From contig CAWEDP010000002.1 in assembly GCA_963807925.1 (NCBI GenBank), positions 1,550,001-1,614,000 of the forward strand: a stretch of DNA of 64,000 nt. The letters run 5' to 3'. A program made the position numbers and the translations under genes. Shown piece by piece: positions 16,259 through 25,233 of this stretch (positions are counted from its first letter, which is position 1; the number at the start of each line of letters is the position of its first letter). The stretch comes from CAWEDP01 sp963807925 (GTDB taxonomy: Bacteria > Acidobacteriota > Vicinamibacteria > Vicinamibacterales > CAVVIG01). Under the pieces are notes generated by a model. It was not told the DNA's origin. It saw only the letters and a list, made by a program, of their open reading frames with translations, and did no database searches.

Positions 16259-17248
16259 GTGTCCGTCTCCTCGTCGGCGCCGACGCGCATCGATCTCGCC
16301 GGCGGCACCCTCGACATCTGGCCGTTGTACCTGTTTCACCCCGGCGCCACGACCCTGAACGCCGCGATCAGCCTGCGGGCCCATGCGCGGATCGATCCGA
16401 GAGACGACGGACGGGTCGAGATCGTCTCGGCCGATACGGGGCTCCGGGTGGGAGCGCCCGATTCATCCGCGCTGGACGCCGCGGGCGCGCTGCCGCTGCT
16501 GGCGCTCCTCGCGCGCCACTATGGTCTCGCCAACGCGACGTTGAGGACGCGCGGCGAATCGCCGGCGGGGGCCGGCATCGCGGGATCCTCCGCGCTGACG
16601 ATCGCCGTCTGCGGCGCCCTCCTCCGCTGGACAGGCGCCGCATCCGATGACGCGGAGATGCTGCAGGTCGCGATGAACGTCGAGTGTCGGGCGATTGGCG
16701 TGCCGACCGGCGTTCAGGATTATCGCCCCGCTCTCTTCGGCGGAATTGCCGCCGTCGAACTGCGGGTCGACGGGATCCGCCGCGTCGCGCTGGAGGTGGA
16801 TCCCCGCGAGCTCGGACGTCGCCTCGTGCTCGCCTACACCGGCGCGCCGCGCAACTCGGGCACCAACAACTGGGACATCGTGAAACGGCATCTCGACGGC
16901 GACGCGCAGGTCTTCGACTGCTTCGAGCGCATCCGCGATACCGCCGCCGCGATGCGGCAGGCGCTCGAACGCGGCGACTGGGACGAGGTCGGACGTCAGA
17001 TTGCCGCCGAGTGGCGGAATCGCAGGCGCCTCGCGCCCGGCGTGACGACCGCGACCATCGACGACCTGATCGCGCGCGCCATGCGGGCAGGGGCGACGGC
17101 CGCGAAAGTCTGCGGCGCGGGAGGCGGCGGCTGCCTTTTCTGCTACGGATCCCCCGCGGCGCGCGGCGCGATCGCCCAGGCGCTGGCCGACGGCGGCGCT
17201 CGCGTGCTCGATTTCGACATCGAACTGGAAGGCCTCCGCGTTGAATAA
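16259..17248 (+). CDS. GHMP-family sugar kinase (galactokinase / heptose-7-phosphate kinase-like)
   Basis: A 329-residue GHMP kinase. It begins with SSAPTRIDLAGGTLDIWPLY, the substrate-binding motif of the HddA-like group. It has the ATP loop PAGAGIAGSSALTIAVCGAL (near 102-121) and the C-terminal KVCGAGGGGCLFC motif. EC numbers in this family range over heptose-7-phosphate, galactose and fucose kinases, so the sugar cannot be named from sequence. It diverges from nagZ, which makes an amino sugar from cell-wall recycling conceivable. The GTG start lies at the predicted transcription start. It overlaps polX by eight bases. Confidence 0.85.
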   Translation: MSVSSSAPTRIDLAGGTLDIWPLYLFHPGATTLNAAISLRAHARIDPRDDGRVEIVSADTGLRVGAPDSSALDAAGALPLLALLARHYGLANATLRTRGESPAGAGIAGSSALTIAVCGALLRWTGAASDDAEMLQVAMNVECRAIGVPTGVQDYRPALFGGIAAVELRVDGIRRVALEVDPRELGRRLVLAYTGAPRNSGTNNWDIVKRHLDGDAQVFDCFERIRDTAAAMRQALERGDWDEVGRQIAAEWRNRRRLAPGVTTATIDDLIARAMRAGATAAKVCGAGGGGCLFCYGSPAARGAIAQALADGGARVLDFDIELEGLRVE

Positions 17249-18959
17249 CCTCGGCATCGCGCGGATTCTCGGAGAGATTGCCGATCTGCTCGAGCTGAAA
17301 GGCGAGAACCCGTTCAAGATTCGCGCCTACCGCAACGGCGCCGAGATGGCCGCCAACCATCCGCATCAGCTCGCCATGCTCGATCCTGCCGCCCTGCGCG
17401 AAATCCCCGGCATCGGAAAGGACCTCGCCGCGCGCATTCGCGAGATTGCCGAATCGGGCGACGCACAGTTCCACCGGGAGCTCGTCGCCGAGTTCCCGCC
17501 CAGCGTGCTGGATCTGCTTCACCTGCAGGGCGTGGGCCCGAAGACGGTCGCGATGCTGTACCGCGAGCTCGACATCCGGACGCTCGACGATCTGCGCCAG
17601 GCGGCCGCTGAGGGCCGCCTACGATCGCTTCGAGGGATGGGCGCCAGGAAGGAAGCGCTGATCCTGAAGGCGCTCGAGGAGCGGCAGCGCCATGCGGGCC
17701 GGCACCTGCTCCCGGACGCGCACGAGACGGCGACGGCGCTGGCCGCCGTGCTGGCCGATCGCGCGCCCACCGCGCAGATCGACATCGTCGGCAGCGTCAG
17801 GCGCGGGTGCGAGACGTGCGGCGACCTCGACATCCTCGCGTGCGGGGCCGGCGTGGCGCTGATGGACGATTTCATCGCGTTCCCGGCGGTCGATCGGGTG
17901 CTCGGGCGCGGCGAGACGAAGGCGAGCGTCCTCCTCCAGAACGGCTTTCAGGCGGACGTGCGGCTGGTCGCGCCCGACAGCCGCGGCGCGGCGCTGCAGT
18001 ACTTCACCGGGTCGAAGAGCCACAACATCGCCCTGCGCGATCGCGCCATCGGTCTGGGCCTCAAGCTCAACGAATACGGCGTGTTTCGCGTGTCCGACGA
18101 TCGACCGGTCGCGGGCGCGACCGAGGAAGAGGTCTATGCGGCGCTCGGTCTGCCATGGATTCCGCCGGAGCTTCGGGAAGGCCGGGGCGAGATCGAGGCG
18201 GCCATGGCCGGCCGGCTGCCGCGCCTCCTCGAGGCCGCCGACCTTCGCGGCGACCTGCACATGCACACCACGGAAAGCGACGGCCGCGACGATCTGCGGA
18301 CGCTCGCGCAGGCCGCACGCGAGGCAGGACTCGAGTACATCGCGATCACCGATCACAGCCAGGCGCTGGCGATGGCGAACGGGCTCGACGAGCGTCGGGC
18401 GACCGCGCACGCCTCGCGCATCCGTGCGCTCGACGCCGAGCTGGGCGGCGTCCGGCTGCTGGCGGGCATCGAATGCGACATCCGGTCCGACGGTTCGCTC
18501 GACCTGTCGGACGAGTGCCTGGCCGCGCTCGACGTGGTCGTCGCGTCCGTCCATTCGGGATTCAACCAGGATCGCCGGCAGATGACCGAGCGGCTGCTCC
18601 GGGCCATCGACAATCCCCATGTCGACGTCCTCGGCCATCCGACCGGTCGCCTGATCCTCAAGCGCGAGCCGTACCAGGTCGACATCGAGGCGGTCGTCGA
18701 TCGCGCGGCCCGGGCGGGGGTCGCCATGGAAATCAACTGCCAGGTGGACCGTCTCGACCTCAACGACGTGCACGCGCGGCTGGCGCGCGCCCGCGGCGTC
18801 CGCCTCGTGATCTCGAGCGATGCGCACTCGCGGCGGGCCTTCGGCCGGCTGCGGTGGGGCGCAATCGTGGCGCGGCGAGCGTGGCTCGAACCGGCTGACG
18901 TGCTGAACACGCGTTCGTTCGAGTCGTTCAGGGCCGCCCTCCGGCGGAGCACGCGATGA
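17241..18959 (+). CDS. polX: DNA polymerase X with PHP 3'-5' exonuclease domain
   Basis: PolX fills short gaps in base-excision repair and trims 3' ends. The 572-residue protein has an N-terminal helix-hairpin-helix region (LREIPGIGKDLAARI at 52-66, LQGVGPKTVAML at 95-106). The polymerase palm has GSVRRGCETCGDLDIL, with catalytic Asp195 and Asp197 and a third Asp at 239. The C-terminal PHP domain begins DLHMHTTESDGRDD (338-351) and ends with ISSDAHS. The start is TTG 17241, inside the last codons of the kinase, giving the family start NNLGIARILGEIADLLELKG. Both catalytic centres look intact. Confidence 0.95.
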   Translation: MNNLGIARILGEIADLLELKGENPFKIRAYRNGAEMAANHPHQLAMLDPAALREIPGIGKDLAARIREIAESGDAQFHRELVAEFPPSVLDLLHLQGVGPKTVAMLYRELDIRTLDDLRQAAAEGRLRSLRGMGARKEALILKALEERQRHAGRHLLPDAHETATALAAVLADRAPTAQIDIVGSVRRGCETCGDLDILACGAGVALMDDFIAFPAVDRVLGRGETKASVLLQNGFQADVRLVAPDSRGAALQYFTGSKSHNIALRDRAIGLGLKLNEYGVFRVSDDRPVAGATEEEVYAALGLPWIPPELREGRGEIEAAMAGRLPRLLEAADLRGDLHMHTTESDGRDDLRTLAQAAREAGLEYIAITDHSQALAMANGLDERRATAHASRIRALDAELGGVRLLAGIECDIRSDGSLDLSDECLAALDVVVASVHSGFNQDRRQMTERLLRAIDNPHVDVLGHPTGRLILKREPYQVDIEAVVDRAARAGVAMEINCQVDRLDLNDVHARLARARGVRLVISSDAHSRRAFGRLRWGAIVARRAWLEPADVLNTRSFESFRAALRRSTR

Positions 18960-19231
18960 AGCTGCCGATGCTCTCCACCGATCAGAAGCTCGCCGAGATC
19001 CGCCGGCTGTACTTCACGACAACACGACACTCGATTCAGCGGGACCTGGAGAAGGCGCTCGATCTGCTCAGGTCGATGGGCACGGAGGACGAACGCGAGC
19101 GCGCGACGGTGTACATGGACGGCCTGGCCCAGCTGCGATCGGAATGGGCGGGACACACGAAGGGCACGGGACCGGCGGCCCGCGACACAGGGCCGAAGAT
19201 CAAGGGCAGAGGGCCGAGGGGCAACGGCTGA
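18956..19231 (+). CDS. Small hypothetical protein
   Basis: A 91-residue protein whose ATG overlaps the polX stop (ATGA), so it is probably translated with polX. Residues 1-65 look helical and charged (STDQKLAEIRRLYF, QRDLEKALDLLRSMGTEDERERATVYMDGLAQLR). The last 25 residues are a Gly/Lys/Arg-rich tail from simple-sequence DNA that may not be part of the original protein. I do not recognise the family. A regulatory or DNA-repair accessory role is only a guess from position. Confidence 0.6.
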   Translation: MKLPMLSTDQKLAEIRRLYFTTTRHSIQRDLEKALDLLRSMGTEDERERATVYMDGLAQLRSEWAGHTKGTGPAARDTGPKIKGRGPRGNG

Positions 19232-19263
19232 GGGTCAGACCGATGGGGCCACGGGGCCCCAGG

Positions 19264-20049
19264 TCATTTCCGGACGGCCGCGGCGAGCACCTTCTTGCGC
19301 GCCGTGATGCGCAGCATGTCGGGAACATTGCGGTCGATCGACAGGTGCGTCAGGTCGCGCTCGCTGAGCCGCGACAGCAGCGACAGCGACAGCGCGAGCG
19401 GAGTCTTCGGATTCCTCGCCAGCCCGATCACGACCCCGTATTTCCGCATCCAGCCGCGATTGCTGCCGATCACGCGGAGCACGTCTTCGCCGACGTTGGG
19501 CATGCGCGCGAAGCTCTCGATTTCCGACTCGGTGAGTCTGGGATTGCTCAGGACCGCCGCCGCGATCATCTTGTTGGTGTCGCGGATGAGGACCGCCCGC
19601 AGGTCGCGGCCGCCTGTAATGGCGACCTTGAGCCGCTCGGTGAAGCCCATCTCCGTCACCCGCTGCGTGAGGCTGCGTCGCGCCTCGTCGTCATCGGCCG
19701 GGTCCTCCTGCGGAGCCCCGGCCTCGATGAGCGGCGCGTCCGAGACCTCCGGAGCCTCGATGGGCGGGATCTCGTCGGGAAAGACGCCGCGGTCGGCGAA
19801 GAATTCACGGAGATCGATCGGCACGTCCGAGCGCCCGAGATACGCGGTGAGCGGCGCGAGCGGGACGGCGCGCAGCGTGCGATCGGCAGTTTCCCGAACG
19901 ATCGGATCGGGGTCCTCGAGCAGCGCGACCAGGATGGCCAGCTGCTCGCCGGCGCGGGGCGCCAGCACGCCTTGAGCGGCCAGCAGACGCACGTCGCGTG
20001 GAACCTCGCCTCGTTTGAAGAAGTCCAGCAGCGGAGTCGGGGCGATCAC
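19264..20049 (-). CDS. HEAT-repeat-like protein of unknown function
   Basis: A 261-residue, mostly helical protein. The N-terminal part (PRDVRLLAAQGVLAP, LAILVALLEDPDPIVRETADRTLRAVP) has HEAT-like helical pairs, followed by an acidic Pro/Glu linker (about 95-130). A second helical domain (about 135-261) has ILSNP-type repeats such as MIAAAVLSNPRLTESEIESFARMP and KTPLALSLSLLSRLSERDL. No signal or membrane segment. The GTG start at 20049 overlaps the stop of the RodZ-like gene (GTGA), so the two are probably made together. The partner gene suggests a role near the cell envelope, but this is inference. Confidence 0.7.
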   Translation of the reverse strand: MIAPTPLLDFFKRGEVPRDVRLLAAQGVLAPRAGEQLAILVALLEDPDPIVRETADRTLRAVPLAPLTAYLGRSDVPIDLREFFADRGVFPDEIPPIEAPEVSDAPLIEAGAPQEDPADDDEARRSLTQRVTEMGFTERLKVAITGGRDLRAVLIRDTNKMIAAAVLSNPRLTESEIESFARMPNVGEDVLRVIGSNRGWMRKYGVVIGLARNPKTPLALSLSLLSRLSERDLTHLSIDRNVPDMLRITARKKVLAAAVRK

Positions 20050-20897
20050 CGGTCTGGCAGGAATTTCGAGAAGTTGGTCAGATCGAGCCGGGCAGTGACG
20101 ACCTCGCCCGACCGCCCCAGACGGCGCGCCTCCGTGCCGTTGATGGTCATCATCACCGCCCCGGCATCGCCCATGGTGATCACCAGATCGCGGCGAACTT
20201 CCACGAGCCGGCTGTCTCCGGGCTTGAACAGCCGCTGGATCCGCTTTGCGCCATCCACTTTCACCGACACCCAGCAACGGCGCGAGACCGACAGACTGAT
20301 GACCAGCCGATCCACCGCCGGGTCGGTGGCTGACGGGCGCACCTCGGTGTCCACCACGGGCGAGACGGCCGGCTCGGCCGCGGCGGGTGCCACGCCCGTC
20401 AACGCGGCGCCGGGGCCCGAAGACGCCGGCGCCGGATTCGACGGCCCGGGCTCGGCCGCGGCAATTGGAGTCGCGACCGGCGCCGTCACGCGGCCGCCGC
20501 TCAGACACGAGTACACCGTCAGCGCGGCGAAAGGCACGGAGAGCCCAATCAGTCCGACAACGATGAGCGCCATTCGGCCGTGACGCTGGAGCGAGCCGAC
20601 GTTCTCGGTGTGCCGGGTGGACGGATGCCCGGCCGCCACCGCCTCGCTCCCCAACTGCGCCATGAACTGTTGGAGGATGGTTTCCGGGTCGAGGCCCACC
20701 TCTTCGGCGAACGCCCGGACGAAGGCCCGCCCGAAGATGCCGCCCGGGAGACGCGAGATGTCGTTGCGCTCCAGTCCCTCGAGAACCGCCACCGAGATCT
20801 TCGTCGCAGCGGCAATCTGGCGCAGGGTCACGCCCTTTCGCTCGCGGGCCTCACGCAGCGTGCTCCCGACGTCTCCGGTCACGCGATCGGCGGTCAT
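20046..20897 (-). CDS. RodZ-like protein: HTH domain, one membrane helix, DUF4115 domain
   Basis: A 283-residue protein. Residues 1-75 form a Cro/RodZ-type helix-turn-helix (GSTLREARERKGVTLRQIAAATKIS, then GGIFGRAFVRAFAEEVGLDP). One membrane helix (MALIVVGLIGLSVPFAALTVY, about 108-128) is followed by a Pro/Ala-rich linker and a C-terminal beta-rich domain (about 200-283: CWVSVKVDGAKRI, LFKPGDSRLVEV, VVTARLDLTNFSKF) like DUF4115. In RodZ this layout bridges MreB and the cell wall. MreB is not in the window, so cell-shape function is inferred from architecture only. Confidence 0.82.
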   Translation of the reverse strand: MTADRVTGDVGSTLREARERKGVTLRQIAAATKISVAVLEGLERNDISRLPGGIFGRAFVRAFAEEVGLDPETILQQFMAQLGSEAVAAGHPSTRHTENVGSLQRHGRMALIVVGLIGLSVPFAALTVYSCLSGGRVTAPVATPIAAAEPGPSNPAPASSGPGAALTGVAPAAAEPAVSPVVDTEVRPSATDPAVDRLVISLSVSRRCWVSVKVDGAKRIQRLFKPGDSRLVEVRRDLVITMGDAGAVMMTINGTEARRLGRSGEVVTARLDLTNFSKFLPDR

Positions 20898-20918
20898 CGT
20901 CGTTGGAAGCCTTCAATG

Positions 20919-21605
20919 TTAGGAAGCCGCCCCGACGCTGTCAAACCGCTCCCGTACGGCTCGCACCACCCGAGACAGCACGCCACCAGAGTGCAGGAAC
21001 AGACCGATCGCCGCAACGCCCGCGGCGCCGGTCGCGGCGACATCGCCGACCCGATCGAGCGTCACGCCGCCGATGGCGAGGACAGGCACGCTCGCCGCCG
21101 AGACAATGTCCCGAAGACCGCCCGCCTGCAGCCATCGATCGGCAGCCGGCTTGGACGGCGTGGGAAAGACGGTACCGGCGACGAGGAAGTCGGCCCATGG
21201 CGCGTGCTCGCGCGCCTCGGCGGCAGAGCGGACCGATCGGCCGATCAGGAATCCGGCGGCGGCCATCTCGCGCGCCCGCCGGGGCGGGATGGAATCCGCC
21301 CGCAGGTGGACGCCGTCGGCGCCGGCCGCCAGCGCCACGTCGATCCGATCGTTGACCACAACCCGGGTCGCCGATCCGCGCACCGCACCACGGATGTCGG
21401 CGACCAGGTCGATCAGGGCAGCGGCCTCGACATCCCGCTCGCGGACCTGCACGAGGTCCACGCCGGCCTCCGCGGCGTCTCGCGCGAGCGCGGCGAGCGC
21501 CCGCCGGGCGCGCGCGAAATCGTCGGCCATCCCCATGCGCCGGCGATCGGTCACCAGGCACAGGAGCGGCCTGCCCCAGACGGCGTCGACAGGATCAGGG
21601 CGCAT
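20919..21605 (-). CDS. thiE: Thiamine-phosphate synthase family protein (ThiE/TenI)
   Basis: ThiE joins HMP diphosphate to thiazole phosphate to make thiamine phosphate. The 228-residue TIM barrel has LCLVTDRRRM at the first strand, VDLVQVRERD, VVNDRIDVALAAGADGVHLRADSIPPRRAR and LIGRSVRSAAEA. ADFLVAGTVFPTPSK and VLAIGGVTLDRV follow; these are the phosphate-binding and Mg-binding segments of the family. TenI proteins share most of these, so an assignment to TenI is not excluded. The ATG start at 21605 lies within the last codons of the upstream small membrane gene. No thiamine riboswitch is visible and no other thi gene is near. Confidence 0.86.
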   Translation of the reverse strand: MRPDPVDAVWGRPLLCLVTDRRRMGMADDFARARRALAALARDAAEAGVDLVQVRERDVEAAALIDLVADIRGAVRGSATRVVVNDRIDVALAAGADGVHLRADSIPPRRAREMAAAGFLIGRSVRSAAEAREHAPWADFLVAGTVFPTPSKPAADRWLQAGGLRDIVSAASVPVLAIGGVTLDRVGDVAATGAAGVAAIGLFLHSGGVLSRVVRAVRERFDSVGAAS

Positions 21606-21822
21606 CGTGGCGCCCGCGGACCGAAAACAGCATGGCGAGATCGGCAAAGCCGGCGAACAGGTTGACGACGCCGAGGCCGGTAACGGCGCCGCGCACGTAA
21701 TTGTTGGTGATGAGGGCCCGAACGCCCGGCACGGCGGCACCGAAGTAGTTGCCGTCCCAGAACCCGGACCACGGCAGGACGACGAGGAGCAGGCCGACCT
21801 CCAGAAAGAACGCCGCGTACAT
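21595..21822 (-). CDS. Small membrane protein of unknown function
   Basis: A 75-residue protein with two clear membrane helices (YAAFFLEVGLLLVVLPWSGF at about 2-21 and VRGAVTGLGVVNLFAGFADLAML at about 43-65) joined by a loop. The codon pattern and hydrophobic profile are those of a real gene, and it overlaps the thiE start by 11 bases. It lies 25 bases from the TPR gene upstream. Small two-helix proteins like this occur in Acidobacteria, but I know of no function. Confidence 0.68.
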   Translation of the reverse strand: MYAAFFLEVGLLLVVLPWSGFWDGNYFGAAVPGVRALITNNYVRGAVTGLGVVNLFAGFADLAMLFSVRGRHDAP

Positions 21823-21847
21823 GAGACGTCGGATCAGACAGCTACCC

Positions 21848-23437
21848 TCACGCCTGCACTCGCGTCAGACGCCTGATCCGCTCTGCCACGTCCCGATACT
21901 GACCGGCGTCGGCCTGCAGCTCGAGGCACACCGCCAGCGCGCGCTCGACTTCGCCCTGTGTCTCGAGCACCTCGGCCAGTTCGTAGAACAAGGCGTGGAC
22001 CTCGTCGGGACCCGGCGCCGGCGACTGCGCCGCCCGCTCGAGCCATTCGATGCTCTGCTGAGGGTTCCGGCGCTGCTGGTAGATGTGCGCCAGCGCGCGC
22101 GCCGACTCGAAGCGCCAGCGCGGATCGCGTGACGCATCCCTGAACGACGCGATGCTCTCGTCGAGGCGGCCGCTGTCCCGGAGGGCCACGCCGCGCTCAT
22201 ACGCGTTCCGGCCGTCAGCCGCGCCGCTCGCCCATTCCTCCCGCATCCCTCTGAAGACCTCGTCGAGATCGGGCGGCGCGGGTTCCGCGGGCGTCCGGAG
22301 TCGAACGTCCTGTCGCGTGGAGCTCAGATCCAGTTCGATCGGCTCCTCGGCCCGCTCGGCGGGCGGATGACGGTCCGCAACGATGGAATCGGGATACTCG
22401 CCGAGCATGACGAGCGTCCGCCGCAGCTGCTCGACGTGCAGCGGCTCGTCCGGTTCGCGAGCGATCAAGTCCTCCGCGACGACGCGCGCTTGGGCGGCCG
22501 AGCCGGCCGCCAGGTACGCCTCCACCAGCCGGGACTGCGCGACGTACATCGCCGCCTCGAGGCCGCCGTCGAAGCAGGTCTCGGCGAGCCGCTGCAGCGC
22601 GGGCACATGGTCGGGCACGCGCGCCACCAGTTGCTGGAACCACGCGGCCGCTCCGGCCCAGTTCGCCTCGATGATTGCGGTCTCGGCGACGACTTCCACG
22701 ACGCGCAACGCGAGGTCGGGCGCGCTGGCGGCCAGCGACCAGGCCACGTCGGCAATCGCCGCGCCGCGAGACGGATCGAGGTTCAGGGCCTGACGGAAGC
22801 TCGCGAGCGCCTCGTCGGCAGCGCCGGCCTCCAGGTGCCGTTTCGCCAATGCCAGCAGCAGATCCGGATGGCCCCCGGCGGTTTCCGCCGTCAGCAGATC
22901 GGCAGCGGTCCCGACGTCGCCGCGCGCGGCGAACGCCCGGAAGAGCGCCTGGCGCTCGGCGGCGGTGACGGCGTACTCGTGTGCCCGATCCAGGTCCCCG
23001 GCCGCAAGATGCATGTCGAACAACCGCGTCCGGACCGCCGCGGCGCCCGCGGCGTCTCCCCGGGCGGTGCGGCCGTCAGTCAGGGCGCTCAGGTAGGTCC
23101 GCGCGTCGACCAGCACACCCTGTCGCGCCGCGATCTCGCCGGCCTGCAGGAGCGCGTGCTCGTCGCCGGGGCGAATCTTCAGGATCTTCTTGTAGAGCGC
23201 CGCGGCTTTCGGCAGGAATCCCTCGCCGGCCAGGCTGTCCGCGATGCGGACAAACAGCTCGACGCCTTTGTCCGATTGCCCGGCGCGGAGATACAGATCG
23301 CCCAGGATGTTGGCCGTGCTCCAGTCGTCGGGCTGATCGTCGACGACGCGGACGTACTCCGCGAGGGCGCCATCGAGCTTGCCCAGTCGAAGCAGCTTCT
23401 CGGCGTTGCGCAGGACAGCGGCGCGGTCAATGGGCAC
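21848..23437 (-). CDS. TPR-repeat protein
   Basis: A 529-residue soluble protein built almost wholly of tetratricopeptide repeats, for example AEKLLRLGKLDGALAEYVRV, ANILGDLYLRAGQSDKGVEL, AAALYKKILKIRPGDEHALL and, near the end, ALAHIYQQRRNPQQSIEWLE. A less helical, charged linker (about 345-400) separates a larger N-terminal from a smaller C-terminal solenoid. No signal peptide, so it is cytoplasmic. TPR scaffolds bind partner proteins; the partner is unknown. Start is GTG 23437. It follows rnhB by 30 bases in the same direction. Confidence 0.8.
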   Translation of the reverse strand: MPIDRAAVLRNAEKLLRLGKLDGALAEYVRVVDDQPDDWSTANILGDLYLRAGQSDKGVELFVRIADSLAGEGFLPKAAALYKKILKIRPGDEHALLQAGEIAARQGVLVDARTYLSALTDGRTARGDAAGAAAVRTRLFDMHLAAGDLDRAHEYAVTAAERQALFRAFAARGDVGTAADLLTAETAGGHPDLLLALAKRHLEAGAADEALASFRQALNLDPSRGAAIADVAWSLAASAPDLALRVVEVVAETAIIEANWAGAAAWFQQLVARVPDHVPALQRLAETCFDGGLEAAMYVAQSRLVEAYLAAGSAAQARVVAEDLIAREPDEPLHVEQLRRTLVMLGEYPDSIVADRHPPAERAEEPIELDLSSTRQDVRLRTPAEPAPPDLDEVFRGMREEWASGAADGRNAYERGVALRDSGRLDESIASFRDASRDPRWRFESARALAHIYQQRRNPQQSIEWLERAAQSPAPGPDEVHALFYELAEVLETQGEVERALAVCLELQADAGQYRDVAERIRRLTRVQA

Positions 23438-23467
23438 GTGGAACCTGACACTCGCTGGACGTGTCGG

Positions 23468-24088
23468 TCAGTCCATCGTATCAAACAGCGTGGGAGGGCG
23501 GAACGAACGGCGGTGGATCGCGGAATAGCCGAAACGCGCCACCGCATCGAGGTGATCGGCCGTCGCGTAGCCCTTGTGACGATCGAATCCGTAGCGGGGA
23601 TCGCGGCCGTGCAGGTCGAGCATCAGGCGGTCGCGCGTGACCTTGGCGACAATCGAGGCCGCCGCGATCGCGGCGCAGCGACGGTCGCCGTGCGGCACGC
23701 CGCGCTGCGCCATCGGCAGCTCCGGCACGCGGAACGCGTCGACGAGCACGATGTCGGGCAGCGGAACCAGCCCGAGGACGGCGCGCTGCATCGCGCGCAG
23801 CGACGCCTGGTGGATGTTGATCCGGTCGATTTCCGCCGGGTCCGCCGCCGCGACGGCCCACGCGACGGCGCGGCGGACGATCACGTCGTACAGCCGCTCG
23901 CGCTCCGCGGACGGCACCACCTTCGAGTCGCTCACACCCGGCACGTGCCTGTCGGGGTGCAGCACGACGGCAGCGGCGACGACCGGACCGGCGAGGCAGC
24001 CCCGTCCCACTTCATCGACGCCGGCGACGTACGCGAACCCGACGCGCCGCAGCGCGTTCTCCAACGTCCGCATCGCCGGCACGCGCAC
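23468..24088 (-). CDS. rnhB: Ribonuclease HII
   Basis: RNase HII removes ribonucleotides misincorporated in DNA and RNA in hybrids. The 206-residue protein has the metal-binding motif VAGVDEVGRGCLAGPVVAAAV (Asp-Glu pair near residues 25-26), the second acidic site VLVDAF, the SIVAKVTRDRLM helix and the late HKGYAT. All four acidic positions appear present. The start is GTG 24088; ATG 24073 five codons in is an alternative. It is the last recognisable member of the rpsP-trmD-rplS translation cluster, a common neighbourhood for rnhB. Confidence 0.94.
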   Translation of the reverse strand: MRVPAMRTLENALRRVGFAYVAGVDEVGRGCLAGPVVAAAVVLHPDRHVPGVSDSKVVPSAERERLYDVIVRRAVAWAVAAADPAEIDRINIHQASLRAMQRAVLGLVPLPDIVLVDAFRVPELPMAQRGVPHGDRRCAAIAAASIVAKVTRDRLMLDLHGRDPRYGFDRHKGYATADHLDAVARFGYSAIHRRSFRPPTLFDTMD

Positions 24089-24097
24089 GGAAGGACC

Positions 24098-24451
24098 CTA
24101 CCCCTTCACTTCCACCTTCTGCGTCTGCATGCGGGCGGCCTTGCCCTTCAGCTCGCGCAGATAGTACAGCTTCGCGCGGCGCACTTTCGCGGTCCGCATC
24201 ACCTCGACCTTCTGGATCGTCGGAGAATGCAGCGGAAAGATGCGCTCGACGCCCTGCCCGAACGACACCTTGCGCACCGTGAACGACGCGCGCGTGCCGC
24301 CGCGATGCAGGCCGATGACGATCCCCTCGAAGATCTGGATTCGCTCCTTGTCGCCTTCCCGGACCTTGACGTGGACCCGCACGGTGTCGCCCGACTTCAA
24401 GGCGGGCCGCTCGGTCATCTGTGACTTCTCGACGATCTCTATCGCGCGCAT
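24098..24451 (-). CDS. rplS: Large-subunit ribosomal protein bL19
   Basis: A 117-residue bL19, found at the 30S-50S interface. Typical segments are PALKSGDTVRVHVKVREGD, ERIQIFEGIVIGLH, SFTVRKVSFGQGVERIFPLHSP and AKLYYLRELKGKAARM. ATG 24451 is preferred because AGGAG lies six bases ahead of it; a GTG one codon earlier is also in frame. The start overlaps the trmD stop (TGATG region), so the two are coupled. Confidence 0.97.
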   Translation of the reverse strand: MRAIEIVEKSQMTERPALKSGDTVRVHVKVREGDKERIQIFEGIVIGLHRGGTRASFTVRKVSFGQGVERIFPLHSPTIQKVEVMRTAKVRRAKLYYLRELKGKAARMQTQKVEVKG

Positions 24452-25233
24452 CACGGTCTCCTCTCACCGATTGCAGAATCGGACGTGTCCCGTTCCTGCA
24501 ACTCCTGAAGTATCTCGGTCTCTTCCGCGTCGAGCGCCGCGCGGGCCAGCAGGTCCGGCCGCCGATCCAGCGTGCGGCTCACCGCCTGACGCTTGCGCCA
24601 GCGCCTGATCGCCGCATGATGCCCCGACAGCAGCACCTCGGGAACCTTCATCGGCGGCTCGCCCGCGGCGCCGGCCAGCTCCGCCGGACGCGTATACTGC
24701 GGAAAATCGAGCAGTCCGCGGGCGAACGAATCGGCCGCCACCGATTGCTCGTCGCCGACCACGCCTGGCACGAACCGCGAGACGGCGTCGACGACGACCA
24801 GCGCCGGCAACTCGCCGCCGCTCAGCACGTAGTCACCAATCGACAGCTCCTCGGTGGCTCGCTCCCGCACCCGTTCGTCGATGCCCTCGTACCGGCCGCA
24901 GAGCAGCACGAGGTGCGACAGGCCGCTCAGTCGCCGCGCGTCGTCCTGCGCGAGCCGCGCCCCCTGCGGCGACAGCAGAATCACCGCGTCGGGCCGCCCG
25001 CGCTCCGCCTCGATCGCCTCGATTGCCCGGAAGAACGGCTCCGGCTTCAGCACCATCCCCGGCCCGCCGCCGTACGGCACGTCGTCCACGATCCGGTGGC
25101 GATCCGTCGTGAAATCGCGGAGGTCCCAGACCTTGACCTCCAGCGTCCCCCGCTCGACCGCGCGCCCGATCACGCCCTCGGCCAGCAGAGGCTCGACCAT
25201 CGCCGGGAAGATCGTGACGATGTCGAACCTCAA
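24451..25233 (-). CDS. trmD: tRNA (guanine-N1)-methyltransferase TrmD
   Basis: TrmD methylates G37 of tRNAs to keep the reading frame. The 260-residue SPOUT protein begins RFDIVTIFPAMVEP and has DVPYGGGPGMVLKPEP. The deep trefoil knot is LLCGRYEGIDERV with SIGDYVLSGGELPALVVVDA; LSGHHAAIRRWR in the C-terminal domain binds tRNA. The start is TTG 25233, overlapping the rimM stop as TTGA; an upstream open extension has no family similarity. Gene order rpsP-khpA-rimM-trmD-rplS is the usual one. Confidence 0.96.
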   Translation of the reverse strand: MRFDIVTIFPAMVEPLLAEGVIGRAVERGTLEVKVWDLRDFTTDRHRIVDDVPYGGGPGMVLKPEPFFRAIEAIEAERGRPDAVILLSPQGARLAQDDARRLSGLSHLVLLCGRYEGIDERVRERATEELSIGDYVLSGGELPALVVVDAVSRFVPGVVGDEQSVAADSFARGLLDFPQYTRPAELAGAAGEPPMKVPEVLLSGHHAAIRRWRKRQAVSRTLDRRPDLLARAALDAEETEILQELQERDTSDSAIGERRP

